Assembly (NCBI RefSeq): GCF_003627795.1
Contig: NZ_CP032684.1
Coordinates: 783,001-847,000 of the forward strand
Reading direction: 5' to 3'
Source: Rhizobium sp. CCGE531
GTDB taxonomy: Bacteria; Pseudomonadota; Alphaproteobacteria; Rhizobiales; Rhizobiaceae
DNA length: 64,000 nucleotides
Shown here: positions 25,718 to 33,868 of the stretch, piece by piece
How the letters are laid out: each line of letters opens with the position of its first letter
Numbering within the stretch: position 1 is the first letter of the stretch
Made by a program: the position numbers and the translations under genes
Notes under the pieces: model-generated
Told to the model about the DNA's origin: nothing
The model's input: only the letters and a program-made list of their open reading frames with translations
The model's database searches: none

Positions 25718-28255
25718 ATGTTCATTGATAAGATATTGTCGCGTTTCAAGATCAAGACGAAGGTCCTCATATTCGTCCTGCCGTTCGTCATCAGTATTTC
25801 CGCCGTCGGCCTCACCGGGCTTTACGCGTCGGGACTGCTCCAGGGGCGCATGGAGATCTCCAACAGCGTGTTGCAGTCGCTGACCGGCTTCAAGAACCTC
25901 TACGGCTCCATGGACGACTTCCTGCGCATTACCAATGCGCAGCAGCGCGACAAACTCTACGAGTATATCAAGTCTCAGCAGGGTGTGCTGAACGCGACGC
26001 TCGGCCAGCTCGGTGCGGATGCGGATGGTCGTGACGATCTGACTGAAGCCACGGCCAAGACCGCTGACATGGCAAATCTCGTGGGCCGGCTATGGACGCT
26101 GCACGAGCAGGAAGTCTCGCTGCGCAAGACGATCGACGACGCGCAGAGGGCTTTGATCAGTGCCCGCTTCAACGTCAATTTCAACAGCCAGCAGCTGGAA
26201 GACCGGATGCGCCAGGACCAGGCGGACGCGACCTCCACGCTCCGTTCCGCCGACCGCCTGCTGAAGGGCGGCGATATGCTGGCCTCCGTTGCCGAAGACT
26301 TCAACAAGGCCGCGACGCCGGCCGACAAGGTCAAGCTCCTGAAGGACCGGCTGACGGACCTGAACAAGGCGCAGCGCTCCATCGATCTTGCATTGCCGCA
26401 GAACCAGAAGAGCGTCGTTCAGTCGCTGGTCGGCACGATCAAGGATCTTGCCGCCTTCACGGAAAGTACCGATGTGCCGACCGACGACACCATCACCAGC
26501 ATCGGCCGGCTGCTGTCGCGCTTCCGTCAGACCTCGACCTATACGCAGCTGGCGGCAACGCAGATGATGCGCCAGGCCACCACGACCTTCGTATCGCTCG
26601 ATGCCCGCGTCGCCCAGACCAATTCGGTCCTGCAGGACACGCGCCGCCTCGAGGACTCGGTCTATTCGCTGCAGCTCGTTCTGGCGGATTTCAACGCTAA
26701 CACGAATAAGGACAATCTCGTCCGCCTGCGTCAGGAAATCTCCAAGCTGGGCGGCGATATCGATACGCTGAACCAGAGCGCCAAGAGCATGGATTTCGCC
26801 AGCGACATCGATGCAGCCATTCGCCCGGGGATCAAGTCGATGGACGAAGCCGGCGGCAAGCTGGTCGACACCATCACGCAGCGCATCGGCGAATATGCGA
26901 GCGCCCGCCAGCAGCTCGATCAAGTCTGGAGCCAGCTCACAGCCTTCGCCGAAACGCAGAAGCAGAGCGCGGGCACCGAGCGCAATCAGGCGAATTACAT
27001 CTCCATCCTGGCAACCGCCCTAGGCATCATCCTCTCGGTTGCCGGCGGCATCGCGCTCGTCCTGACGCTGCAGCGCCCGATCGGCCAGATCACCGCCGCC
27101 ATGCGCCGCATCGCCGACGGCATGCTGGAAACAGCGATTTCCGGCGAGCAGCGCCGTGATGAAATCGGCGACATGGCCCGCGCCCTCGGCATCTTCAAGG
27201 ACAACGCCATCTCGAAGATCCGCATCGAGGAGCAGAGCGACGAGGAGCGTACCGCCGCGGAACACGAGCGCCAGCGCAACGACGCCGAAAAGCGCGAGCT
27301 CGATCGCCAGATCGACTATGCCGTCAGCGAGCTTGCGGCCGGCCTCGGCCGCCTCGCCCAGGGCGACATCTCCTCGACCATAGAAACGCCTTTCATCGGC
27401 CGTCTCGAGCAGCTCCGTCAGGACTTCAACAGCTCGCTCTCGCGTCTTCAGGAAACGCTGAGCCAGGTGCGCGACAATGTCGAGATGATCCAGAGCAACG
27501 GCAACCAGATGGCCGCCTCCGCCGAGGATTTGTCGAAGCGTACAGAGCAGCAGGCTGCTTCGCTGGAGCAGACCGCTGCCGCCGTCGACCAAATCACCAA
27601 CACGGTCCGCTCCTCCGCCGAACGTGCCAAGGATGCGGATGCGATCGTGCGCGAGGCCAAGCGCAGCGCCGATGACAGCTCCGTCGTCGTCGGCAACGCC
27701 ATCGATGCGATGTCGCGCATCGAGGACGCTTCCCGCCGGATCGAGCAGATCATCGGCGTCATCGACGAGATCGCCTTCCAGACCAATCTTCTGGCGCTCA
27801 ATGCCGGCATCGAGGCCGCCCGCGCCGGCGATGCCGGTAAAGGTTTCGCTGTTGTCGCCATGGAGGTGCGCGAGCTGGCACAGCGTTCTGCCGCTGCCGC
27901 CAAGGAAATCAAGGGGCTGATTAACAAGTCGACCGAGGAGGTCGCCTCCGGTTCGCAGTTCGTGCAGGAGGCCGGCTCGGTGCTGGCGCAAATCAGCAGC
28001 CAGATCGTGACGATCAGCCAGCATGTGGAAATGATCGCCCATGCCAGCCACGATCAGGCGAGCGCCCTGCAGGAGGTCAATTCCTCGGTCAATCACATGG
28101 ACCAGATGACGCAGCAGAATGCCGGCATGGTAGAGGAAACCACGGCCGCAAGCCGCGAGCTGGCCTCCGAAGCCGACGCCCTGTTGCACCTGATCCAGCA
28201 GTTCAAGATCGAGGCCGGATACAGCGCGAGCTATATCCGGGAACAAGCAGCCTGA
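25718..28255 (+). CDS. Methyl-accepting chemotaxis protein
   Basis: An 845-residue transmembrane chemoreceptor. The first membrane segment is at about residues 16-37 ([21 protein letters not shown]), a long helical periplasmic sensor with coiled-coil runs to about residue 425, and the second segment is at about 427-450 ([22 protein letters not shown]). HAMP follows ([16 protein letters not shown]), with a second HAMP-like unit near 545 ([18 protein letters not shown]). The signalling tip [23 protein letters not shown] lies near residue 680. There is no C-terminal pentapeptide for CheR tethering. The ligand is unknown; the sensor resembles helical-bundle types. A terminator follows at 28279-28314. 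Confidence 0.92.
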   Translation: MFIDKILSRFKIKTKVLIFVLPFVISISAVGLTGLYASGLLQGRMEISNSVLQSLTGFKNLYGSMDDFLRITNAQQRDKLYEYIKSQQGVLNATLGQLGADADGRDDLTEATAKTADMANLVGRLWTLHEQEVSLRKTIDDAQRALISARFNVNFNSQQLEDRMRQDQADATSTLRSADRLLKGGDMLASVAEDFNKAATPADKVKLLKDRLTDLNKAQRSIDLALPQNQKSVVQSLVGTIKDLAAFTESTDVPTDDTITSIGRLLSRFRQTSTYTQLAATQMMRQATTTFVSLDARVAQTNSVLQDTRRLEDSVYSLQLVLADFNANTNKDNLVRLRQEISKLGGDIDTLNQSAKSMDFASDIDAAIRPGIKSMDEAGGKLVDTITQRIGEYASARQQLDQVWSQLTAFAETQKQSAGTERNQANYISILATALGIILSVAGGIALVLTLQRPIGQITAAMRRIADGMLETAISGEQRRDEIGDMARALGIFKDNAISKIRIEEQSDEERTAAEHERQRNDAEKRELDRQIDYAVSELAAGLGRLAQGDISSTIETPFIGRLEQLRQDFNSSLSRLQETLSQVRDNVEMIQSNGNQMAASAEDLSKRTEQQAASLEQTAAAVDQITNTVRSSAERAKDADAIVREAKRSADDSSVVVGNAIDAMSRIEDASRRIEQIIGVIDEIAFQTNLLALNAGIEAARAGDAGKGFAVVAMEVRELAQRSAAAAKEIKGLINKSTEEVASGSQFVQEAGSVLAQISSQIVTISQHVEMIAHASHDQASALQEVNSSVNHMDQMTQQNAGMVEETTAASRELASEADALLHLIQQFKIEAGYSASYIREQAA

Positions 28256-28488
28256 CCGCTGCAACTGTTGCTATCACAGGCGGATCGGCCAAGTTCTGGC
28301 CGGTCCGCCTTTTCCGTTGGCTTGTGATGGGCGCTTGACGCGGAGATCATCCGTCCGATCCATAGGAAGAGGCGCGGCGTCTCGCGCCCGTAGTCGAGGT
28401 AGAAGAGATCCTCCTTCTGGCGCCATTGCTCTTCGCGCGCCCGGCTTTGTATTTCGATGGCCTTGGCCAAAGCGATGCTATCCATCAT
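28231..28488 (-). CDS. Small hypothetical protein antisense to the chemoreceptor terminator
   Basis: An 85-residue protein. The start ATG at 28488 has AGGAG 7 bases before it, a strong ribosome binding site. The first half is charged and helical ([40 protein letters not shown]), consistent with a real protein. The last third runs through the reverse strand of the chemoreceptor terminator and overlaps that gene's final 25 bases, so the C-terminus may be of little importance. It is divergent to the LysR gene. No family recognised. Confidence 0.5.
   Translation of the reverse strand: MMDSIALAKAIEIQSRAREEQWRQKEDLFYLDYGRETPRLFLWIGRMISASSAHHKPTEKADRPELGRSACDSNSCSGQAACSRI
28279..28314 (+). terminator. 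Intrinsic terminator of the chemoreceptor gene
   Basis: GGCGGATCGGCC at 28279-28290 pairs with GGCCGGTCCGCC at 28298-28309 (one wobble), followed by TTTTCC. It lies 23 bases after the stop codon. Confidence 0.8.
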
Positions 28489-28575
28489 GAGATGTCTCCT
28501 GGTTTGAGGCATCCCTTTAACTACACATGAGAATTTGCTTTATAAACAGCCGTTTTCGCCATATGTTTTTCAATT

Positions 28576-29448
28576 ATGAAAAACACGACATGGGATTCCT
28601 ACCGGCTCTTTCTTGATGTCGCCCGCGGCGGTGGCCTGACGGGGGCGGTCGCTTCGAGCGGCCTGAGCCCGGCAACGATCGGCCGGCGGATGCTGGAGCT
28701 GGAGGGGCAGATCGGCCGCCAGCTCTTCGAACGCAGCCAGGCCGGCTACACGCTGACCGGCGATGGTCAGGCGCTGTTCGATCAGCTGCTGGAGATGGAA
28801 GCCGCCGCCCGCAAGGTCGACAACTGGCAGCGCGATGCCCAGGGCATGTCCGTCGTCCGCATCGCTGCCGGCACATGGGTCGGCTGGTTGCTCAGCCAGA
28901 ACATGCCGACGATCTGTTCGGAGCGGGACGGATTCCGCATCGATTTGCATCTCGGCGAGCGTCGCGCCAGCCTTGCCCATCGCGAGAGCGATATCGGCAT
29001 CCGTGCCTTCGAGCCGGAGGAGACCAATCTCGCGGCCATCAAGACCGGTGATGTCGCCTATGCCGCCTATCAGGCCCGCAATATGCGCTTTGCAGGCCCG
29101 CAGCGCTGGATCGCGGTGGCGGAGGAGGAGGCGGTGTCGGCCTATCTGCGCTGGCCCTATCAAAACAGGCGGGAGGAGATCGCCTTCACGGTCAGCCGCC
29201 CGCGCTCTCTTCATGATCTTGTGCTTGCGGGGTCGGGCATTGCGGTTCTGCCCTGCTTCGTCGGCGATCAGGAGCCGAGGCTGGAACGGGTTGGCGAGGA
29301 AATCCCGTCTCTCCGTCACCGGCAATGGATCGTCATGAACAATGCCGATCGCCACCGCAGGGAAATCCGCACCGTGGTCGACCGCATGGCCAAGCTATTG
29401 AAAAGCCACGCCGAGCTTTTTGCGGGAAAGCGCCCGACCTATGCATAA
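28576..29448 (+). CDS. LysR-family transcriptional regulator
   Basis: A 290-residue regulator. The N-terminal winged helix-turn-helix (TWDSYRLFLDVARGGGLTGAVASSGLSPATIGRRMLELEGQIGRQLFER) is clear, followed by a substrate domain of the shorter LysR subgroup in which several expected motifs are weak (VVRIAAGTWVGWLLSQNM; DIGIRAFEPEETNLAAIKTGDVAYAAY). It lies 184 bases before the potF gene on the same strand, so it could regulate the polyamine transporter, but a LysR gene usually stands divergent to its target. The divergent small gene at 28231-28488 is the other possibility. Confidence 0.85.
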   Translation: MKNTTWDSYRLFLDVARGGGLTGAVASSGLSPATIGRRMLELEGQIGRQLFERSQAGYTLTGDGQALFDQLLEMEAAARKVDNWQRDAQGMSVVRIAAGTWVGWLLSQNMPTICSERDGFRIDLHLGERRASLAHRESDIGIRAFEPEETNLAAIKTGDVAYAAYQARNMRFAGPQRWIAVAEEEAVSAYLRWPYQNRREEIAFTVSRPRSLHDLVLAGSGIAVLPCFVGDQEPRLERVGEEIPSLRHRQWIVMNNADRHRREIRTVVDRMAKLLKSHAELFAGKRPTYA

Positions 29449-29632
29449 GGTATTGCCGGGAAGGCTGCTTTCCTCTGCGCGGATGTGTCTTGCGGACGAC
29501 GGACGGCAAAAATGCGAAAGAGTGCGAGCCCACGCTTTTCCCCTTGTCGCCTTCTGATTTCCTTTCTAGTCTAACGGGAAAAACAGAGGGTTGGGTGTCG
29601 CCTGGATGCCCTTGAACAAAACAGGAGAGACT

Positions 29633-30730
29633 ATGAAGTCCATGTTCGCACGGCTTGCAGCAACGGCGTTCGCGGTGGTTTCGCTGGCAACGGTCGCTCA
29701 GGCAGAAGACAAAGTCGTCAATATCTACAACTGGTCGGATTACATCGATAATTCGATCCTGTCGGATTTCACCAAGGAAACCGGCATCAAGGTCGTCTAC
29801 GACACGTTCGACCAGAACGAGACCTTGGAAACCAAGCTGCTCGCGGGCAAGACCGGCTACGACGTCGTCGTCCCGACGGCCTATTTCCTGCAGCGCCAGA
29901 TCAAGGCCGGCGTCTTCCAGAAGCTCGACAAGTCCAAACTGCCTAATATCTCCAACATGTGGGATACGGTGCAGCAGCGCATCGCCACCTACGATCCCGG
30001 CAACCAGTACGCCATCGACTATATGTGGGGTACCAGCGGCGTCGGCTACAACGTCGACAAGGTGAAGCAGATCCTCGGATCCGATGAGGCGCCCGACATC
30101 GACGTGATCTTCGATCCCAAGCTCGCCGCCAAGTTCAAGGATTGCGGCATCTACATGCTGGATTCGCCGACCGACGTCATTCCGGCGGCCCTGCGCTATC
30201 TGGGCCTCGACCCGAATTCGACCAAGCAGGAAGACTTCAAGAAGGCCGAAGAGCTTTTGACGTCGATCCGGCCGTTCGTGCGCAAGTTCCACTCCTCCGA
30301 ATACATCAATGCGCTCGCTAACGGCGATATCTGCATCGCCTTCGGCTATTCCGGCGACGTGCTGCAGGCACGCAACCGCGCCACGGAGGCCAAGAACGGC
30401 GTCAACATCAGCTATTCGATCCCCAAAAAGGGCGCGCAGATGTGGTTCGACGTCATGGCGATCCCCGCGGATGCGCCGCATGTCGAAGAAGCGCATATCT
30501 TCCTCAACTACATCATGAAGCCGGAAGTCATCGCCAAGGCGAGCGACACGACCACCTATGCCAACGGCAACAAGGCATCTCAGCAGTTCGTGAGCAAGGA
30601 CGTGCTGGAAGATCCGGCCGTCTATCCGACCGATGCGGTTCGCGAGAAGCTGTTCACCCTGACCCCATGGGACGCGAAAACCCAGCGCGTGGCAACGCGC
30701 TCGTGGACAAAGGTCACCACTGGCCAATAA
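29633..30730 (+). CDS. potF: Putrescine/spermidine ABC transporter, solute-binding protein
   Basis: A 365-residue periplasmic protein. The signal peptide ends in TVAQA before EDKVVNIYNWSDYID, the hallmark start of PotD/PotF proteins. Further family motifs follow: DTFDQNETLETKLLAGKTGYDVVVPTAYFL, YAIDYMWGTSGVGYN and GDICIAFGYSGDVLQARNRA (ligand pocket with aromatic and acidic residues). The PotF rather than PotD label rests on general resemblance, so putrescine is more likely than spermidine. ATG at 29633 has AGGAG upstream. A 232-base gap with a strong hairpin and a rhizobial repeat separates it from potG. Confidence 0.92.
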   Translation: MKSMFARLAATAFAVVSLATVAQAEDKVVNIYNWSDYIDNSILSDFTKETGIKVVYDTFDQNETLETKLLAGKTGYDVVVPTAYFLQRQIKAGVFQKLDKSKLPNISNMWDTVQQRIATYDPGNQYAIDYMWGTSGVGYNVDKVKQILGSDEAPDIDVIFDPKLAAKFKDCGIYMLDSPTDVIPAALRYLGLDPNSTKQEDFKKAEELLTSIRPFVRKFHSSEYINALANGDICIAFGYSGDVLQARNRATEAKNGVNISYSIPKKGAQMWFDVMAIPADAPHVEEAHIFLNYIMKPEVIAKASDTTTYANGNKASQQFVSKDVLEDPAVYPTDAVREKLFTLTPWDAKTQRVATRSWTKVTTGQ

Positions 30731-30738
30731 CTCGAAGC

Positions 30739-30762
30739 GGCCCGGACGGCAACGTCCGGGCC
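30739..30762 (+). terminator. Hairpin after potF, possible partial terminator
   Basis: GGCCCGGACG, loop GCAA, CGTCCGGGCC form a perfect 10-bp stem followed by TTTCCTTA. It lies 8 bases after the stop codon and could terminate part of the transcription before potGHI, giving more binding protein than permease. Confidence 0.75.
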
Positions 30763-30819
30763 TTTCCTTATGAGGATAAGGTTAGGAATCACGAGCGCGC
30801 CGGATGGGGAAGAGCTGGT

Positions 30820-30930
30820 GCCAAAGCATTTCCAGGAAAAGTGCGCAGCGGTTTTCCGTCCGGAATGCGGAAAGAAACAAAAGGATGGAGCATTTCCGCG
30901 ATTCGAAGAAAAGTGGAAATGCTCCAGGAA
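30820..30930. repeat. Rhizobial intergenic repeat with long hairpin
   Basis: Contains the conserved GCATTTCCAGGAAAAGTGCG core and then GGTTTTCCGTCCGGAATGCG, the pattern scattered through Rhizobium and Agrobacterium genomes. Its 3' half forms a perfect 11-bp stem: GGAGCATTTCC at 30887-30897 with GGAAATGCTCC at 30915-30925. It sits between potF and potG, 33 bases from the potG start. No gene is present in this stretch. Confidence 0.75.
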
Positions 30931-30962
30931 AGCCCACAAGGGCATCCATTTGGGGATAGATA

Positions 30963-32105
30963 ATGAAGTCACTCGGTAATATCCGGCGTTCCTTTGCTCC
31001 TTGGACCGACCCTTCGGCCAAGCCTTACATTTCCTTCAAGAACGTGACGAAGAAGTTCGGTGATTTCACCGCCGTCGATAATCTCTCCCTGAATATCTAC
31101 AACCGCGAATTCTTTGCTCTTCTGGGCGCTTCGGGCTGCGGCAAGTCCACGCTGCTGCGCATGCTCGCCGGCTTCGAGCAGCCGACGACGGGCGAGATCG
31201 TGCTCGATGGCCAGGATCTTGCCGGCACACCGCCCTATCGCCGCCCCGTCAACATGATGTTCCAGTCCTATGCGCTGTTTCCGCATATGTCGGTGGAGAA
31301 GAACATAGCCTTCGGCCTGCGCCAGGACGGCATGCCGAAGGCGGAGATCGACGATCGCGTCGCGCAGATGCTGAAGCTCGTCAAGCTGGAGCAGTTCGCC
31401 AAGCGCAAGCCCAATCAGCTGTCCGGCGGCCAGCGCCAGCGTGTGGCGCTGGCCCGCTCGCTTGCCAAGCGCCCGAAGGTGCTGCTGCTCGACGAACCGC
31501 TCGGCGCGCTCGACAAGAAGCTGCGAGAAGAGACGCAGTTCGAACTCATGGATCTGCAGCAGAGCCTGGGACTGACCTTCGTCGTCGTGACCCACGATCA
31601 GGAGGAAGCGATGACCATGGCCGACCGCATCGCGGTCATGAGCCACGGCAAGGTGGTGCAGGTGGCAACCCCGGCCGAGATCTATGAGGCGCCCAATTGC
31701 CGCTTCGTCGCCGACTTCATCGGCGATGTGAACATTCTCGACGGCAACGTCACCTCGGCGCAATCGGGCATCGTCGAGATATCGGTCGATTCGGGCTTCG
31801 CGGTGCGCACCGCCGCTGGCGACATGCCGTCGACGGGAAGCCGCGCCAGCCTTGCGATCCGTCCGGAGAAGCTTCGGGTGTCGCCGCGCCCGCCCGCCAA
31901 CGCATCCCTCAATGCCGCCGAAGGCGAGATCTGGGATATCGCCTATCTCGGCGACATGACCGTTTTCCACGTCAAGCTGAAGAGCGGGCAAGTGGTCAAG
32001 GCCTCGTCGCTGAACGCCGTGCGCGCGGTGGAAGAACCTTTCGCCTACGACCAGAACGTCTGGGTCTCCTTCGACGAAAATGCCGGCGTCTTGCTGAAGG
32101 ATTGA
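30963..32105 (+). CDS. potG: Polyamine ABC transporter, ATP-binding protein
   Basis: A 380-residue ATPase of the PotA/PotG type. Walker A GASGCGKST at residues 55-63, Q-loop in MMFQSYALFPHMSV, signature LSGGQRQRVALARSL, Walker B VLLLDEPLGALDKK and switch VVTHDQEEAMTMADR are complete. The C-terminal TOBE-type domain (LAIRPEKLRVSPRPP) is present. ATG at 30963 follows GGGGATAG. Its stop is 2 bases before the potH start, so potG-potH-potI are one unit, while potF is separated by a hairpin and a repeat. Confidence 0.93.
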   Translation: MKSLGNIRRSFAPWTDPSAKPYISFKNVTKKFGDFTAVDNLSLNIYNREFFALLGASGCGKSTLLRMLAGFEQPTTGEIVLDGQDLAGTPPYRRPVNMMFQSYALFPHMSVEKNIAFGLRQDGMPKAEIDDRVAQMLKLVKLEQFAKRKPNQLSGGQRQRVALARSLAKRPKVLLLDEPLGALDKKLREETQFELMDLQQSLGLTFVVVTHDQEEAMTMADRIAVMSHGKVVQVATPAEIYEAPNCRFVADFIGDVNILDGNVTSAQSGIVEISVDSGFAVRTAAGDMPSTGSRASLAIRPEKLRVSPRPPANASLNAAEGEIWDIAYLGDMTVFHVKLKSGQVVKASSLNAVRAVEEPFAYDQNVWVSFDENAGVLLKD

Positions 32106-32107
32106 TC

Positions 32108-33019
32108 ATGAGAGCGCTCGGTTCCCTAATCTATCAGCGCCTCGTCATCGTCGTTCCCTATGCCTGGTTGCTGATCTTCTTCCTTGCGCCCTTCCTCATC
32201 GTCTTCCGCATCTCGCTGTCGACGAAGGCGCTGTCGGTTCCGCCCTATGATCCATCGTTTGCCTGGAGCGACAGCTTCGGCGACTGGTGGGACAAGCTGC
32301 AGACCATGTCGTTCGACAACTACGTATGGCTGACCGGCGATCCGCTCTACATGAACGCCTACATTCAGAGCCTTCAGATCGCCGGCATCTCGACGCTGCT
32401 GACGCTGATCATCGCCTATCCCATTGCCTACGGCATGGCGCAGGCGCCGCGCACGATCCGCCCCACCCTGTTGATGCTGGTCATCCTGCCCTTCTGGACG
32501 AGCTTCCTGATCCGCGTCTATTCCTGGATGTCGATCCTCAGCACGACGGGTCTCTTGAACCAGTTGCTGATGGGGCTTGGTATCATCCACCAGCCGCTTG
32601 TCATCCTGAACACCAACACCGCCGTCTATATCGGCATGGTCTATTCCTATCTGCCCTTCATGATTTTGCCGCTCTATGCCGCGCTGGAGAAGATGGATGG
32701 CACGTTGATCGAGGCGGCGCAGGATCTCGGCTGCACGCCGATCGGCGCTTTCTGGCGTGTCACCTTTCGGCTCTCCATTCCGGGCGTCATTGCCGGCTGC
32801 ATGCTGGTCTTCATCCCGGCCGTCGGCGAATTCGTCATTCCAGATCTGCTCGGCGGCTCGGAGACATTGATGATCGGCAAGGTGCTCTGGACGGAATTCT
32901 ACAGCAACACCGACTGGCCGCTGGCATCGGCGGTGGCGACCATCCTCCTTCTGGTGCTGGTGGTGCCCATCGTCTTTTTCCAGCATTTCCAGGCCAAGGC
33001 CGACGAGAAGGGGAGATAG
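32108..33019 (+). CDS. potH: Polyamine ABC transporter, permease
   Basis: A 303-residue inner-membrane permease, with about six membrane segments beginning with VVPYAWLLIFFLAPFLIVFRI. The EAA-type loop contacting PotG is visible as GTLIEAAQDLGCTPIGAFWRVTFRLSIPGVIAG. The frame extends upstream through potG, but the ATG at 32108 gives the standard N-terminus. It pairs with PotI, whose start follows by 3 bases. Confidence 0.92.
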   Translation: MRALGSLIYQRLVIVVPYAWLLIFFLAPFLIVFRISLSTKALSVPPYDPSFAWSDSFGDWWDKLQTMSFDNYVWLTGDPLYMNAYIQSLQIAGISTLLTLIIAYPIAYGMAQAPRTIRPTLLMLVILPFWTSFLIRVYSWMSILSTTGLLNQLLMGLGIIHQPLVILNTNTAVYIGMVYSYLPFMILPLYAALEKMDGTLIEAAQDLGCTPIGAFWRVTFRLSIPGVIAGCMLVFIPAVGEFVIPDLLGGSETLMIGKVLWTEFYSNTDWPLASAVATILLLVLVVPIVFFQHFQAKADEKGR

Positions 33020-33022
33020 TCG

Positions 33023-33838
33023 ATGTTCCGCTGGTCCCGTTTCAACATCGTTTCGGTCACGCTCGGTCTGGCCTTCCTCTATCTGCCGATCCTGCTGCTG
33101 GTTATCTACTCCTTCAACCGGTCCCGGTTGGTCACCGTCTGGGGCGGTTTCTCGACGCAATGGTATGTGCACCTGTTCAGCAACGACACCATGCTGAGCG
33201 CCGCATGGTTGACGGTGCGCATCGCACTCCTGTCGGCGACCATCGCCACAGTGCTTGGTACCATGGCAGCCTTGACCCTTGTACGCTACACGCGGTTCCG
33301 CGGCCGCATCCTGTTTTCCGGCATGATCTATGCGCCGCTGGTCATGCCTGATGTCATCACCGGCCTGTCATTGTTGCTGCTTTTCGTCACCTCTGGTGTC
33401 GATCGTGGCTTCTGGACGATCGTCATGGCGCATACGACGCTGACCATGTGCTTCGTCGCCGTCGTCGTGCAGTCGCGCCTGCTGACTTTCGATCGATCGA
33501 TCGAGGAAGCAGCGCTGGATCTGGGCGCGCCGCCGGTGCGCACCTTTTTCGAGATCACGCTGCCGATCATTGCGCCCGCCGTCTTTTCGGGCTGGGTGCT
33601 GGCCCTGACGCTGTCGCTCGACGATCTGGTGATCGCGACCTTCGCATCCGGCGCCGGCGCCAAGACGCTGCCGATGTTGATCTACAGCCAGGTCAAGCTT
33701 GGGGTCACGCCGGAGATCAACGCCATCTGCACCATCCTGATCTGCGTCGTCGCAGTCGGCGTCATCTGCGCCTCGATCGTCACCAAGCGCCGCGAAGTGC
33801 AGCGGCAGAGGGACGAGCAGGCCGCCGCCGCGGCCTGA
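33023..33838 (+). CDS. potI: Polyamine ABC transporter, permease
   Basis: A 271-residue permease of the PotC/PotI type. The first membrane segment is FNIVSVTLGLAFLYLPILLLVIYSF; the EAA loop is EEAALDLGAPPVRTFFEITLPIIAPAV. It forms the membrane channel with PotH. It ends 30 bases from the convergent AsmA-like gene, and the gap contains only a CTGCTGCTGCAG-type repeat around the end of that gene. Confidence 0.92.
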   Translation: MFRWSRFNIVSVTLGLAFLYLPILLLVIYSFNRSRLVTVWGGFSTQWYVHLFSNDTMLSAAWLTVRIALLSATIATVLGTMAALTLVRYTRFRGRILFSGMIYAPLVMPDVITGLSLLLLFVTSGVDRGFWTIVMAHTTLTMCFVAVVVQSRLLTFDRSIEEAALDLGAPPVRTFFEITLPIIAPAVFSGWVLALTLSLDDLVIATFASGAGAKTLPMLIYSQVKLGVTPEINAICTILICVVAVGVICASIVTKRREVQRQRDEQAAAAA

Positions 33839-33868
33839 GGCGCGACGGTCGAAAAACAATCCTGGAGA

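Noticed and set aside
27020..28264. 414-codon minus-strand frame over the chemoreceptor
   Set aside because: Antisense of a clear methyl-accepting protein; no start signal.
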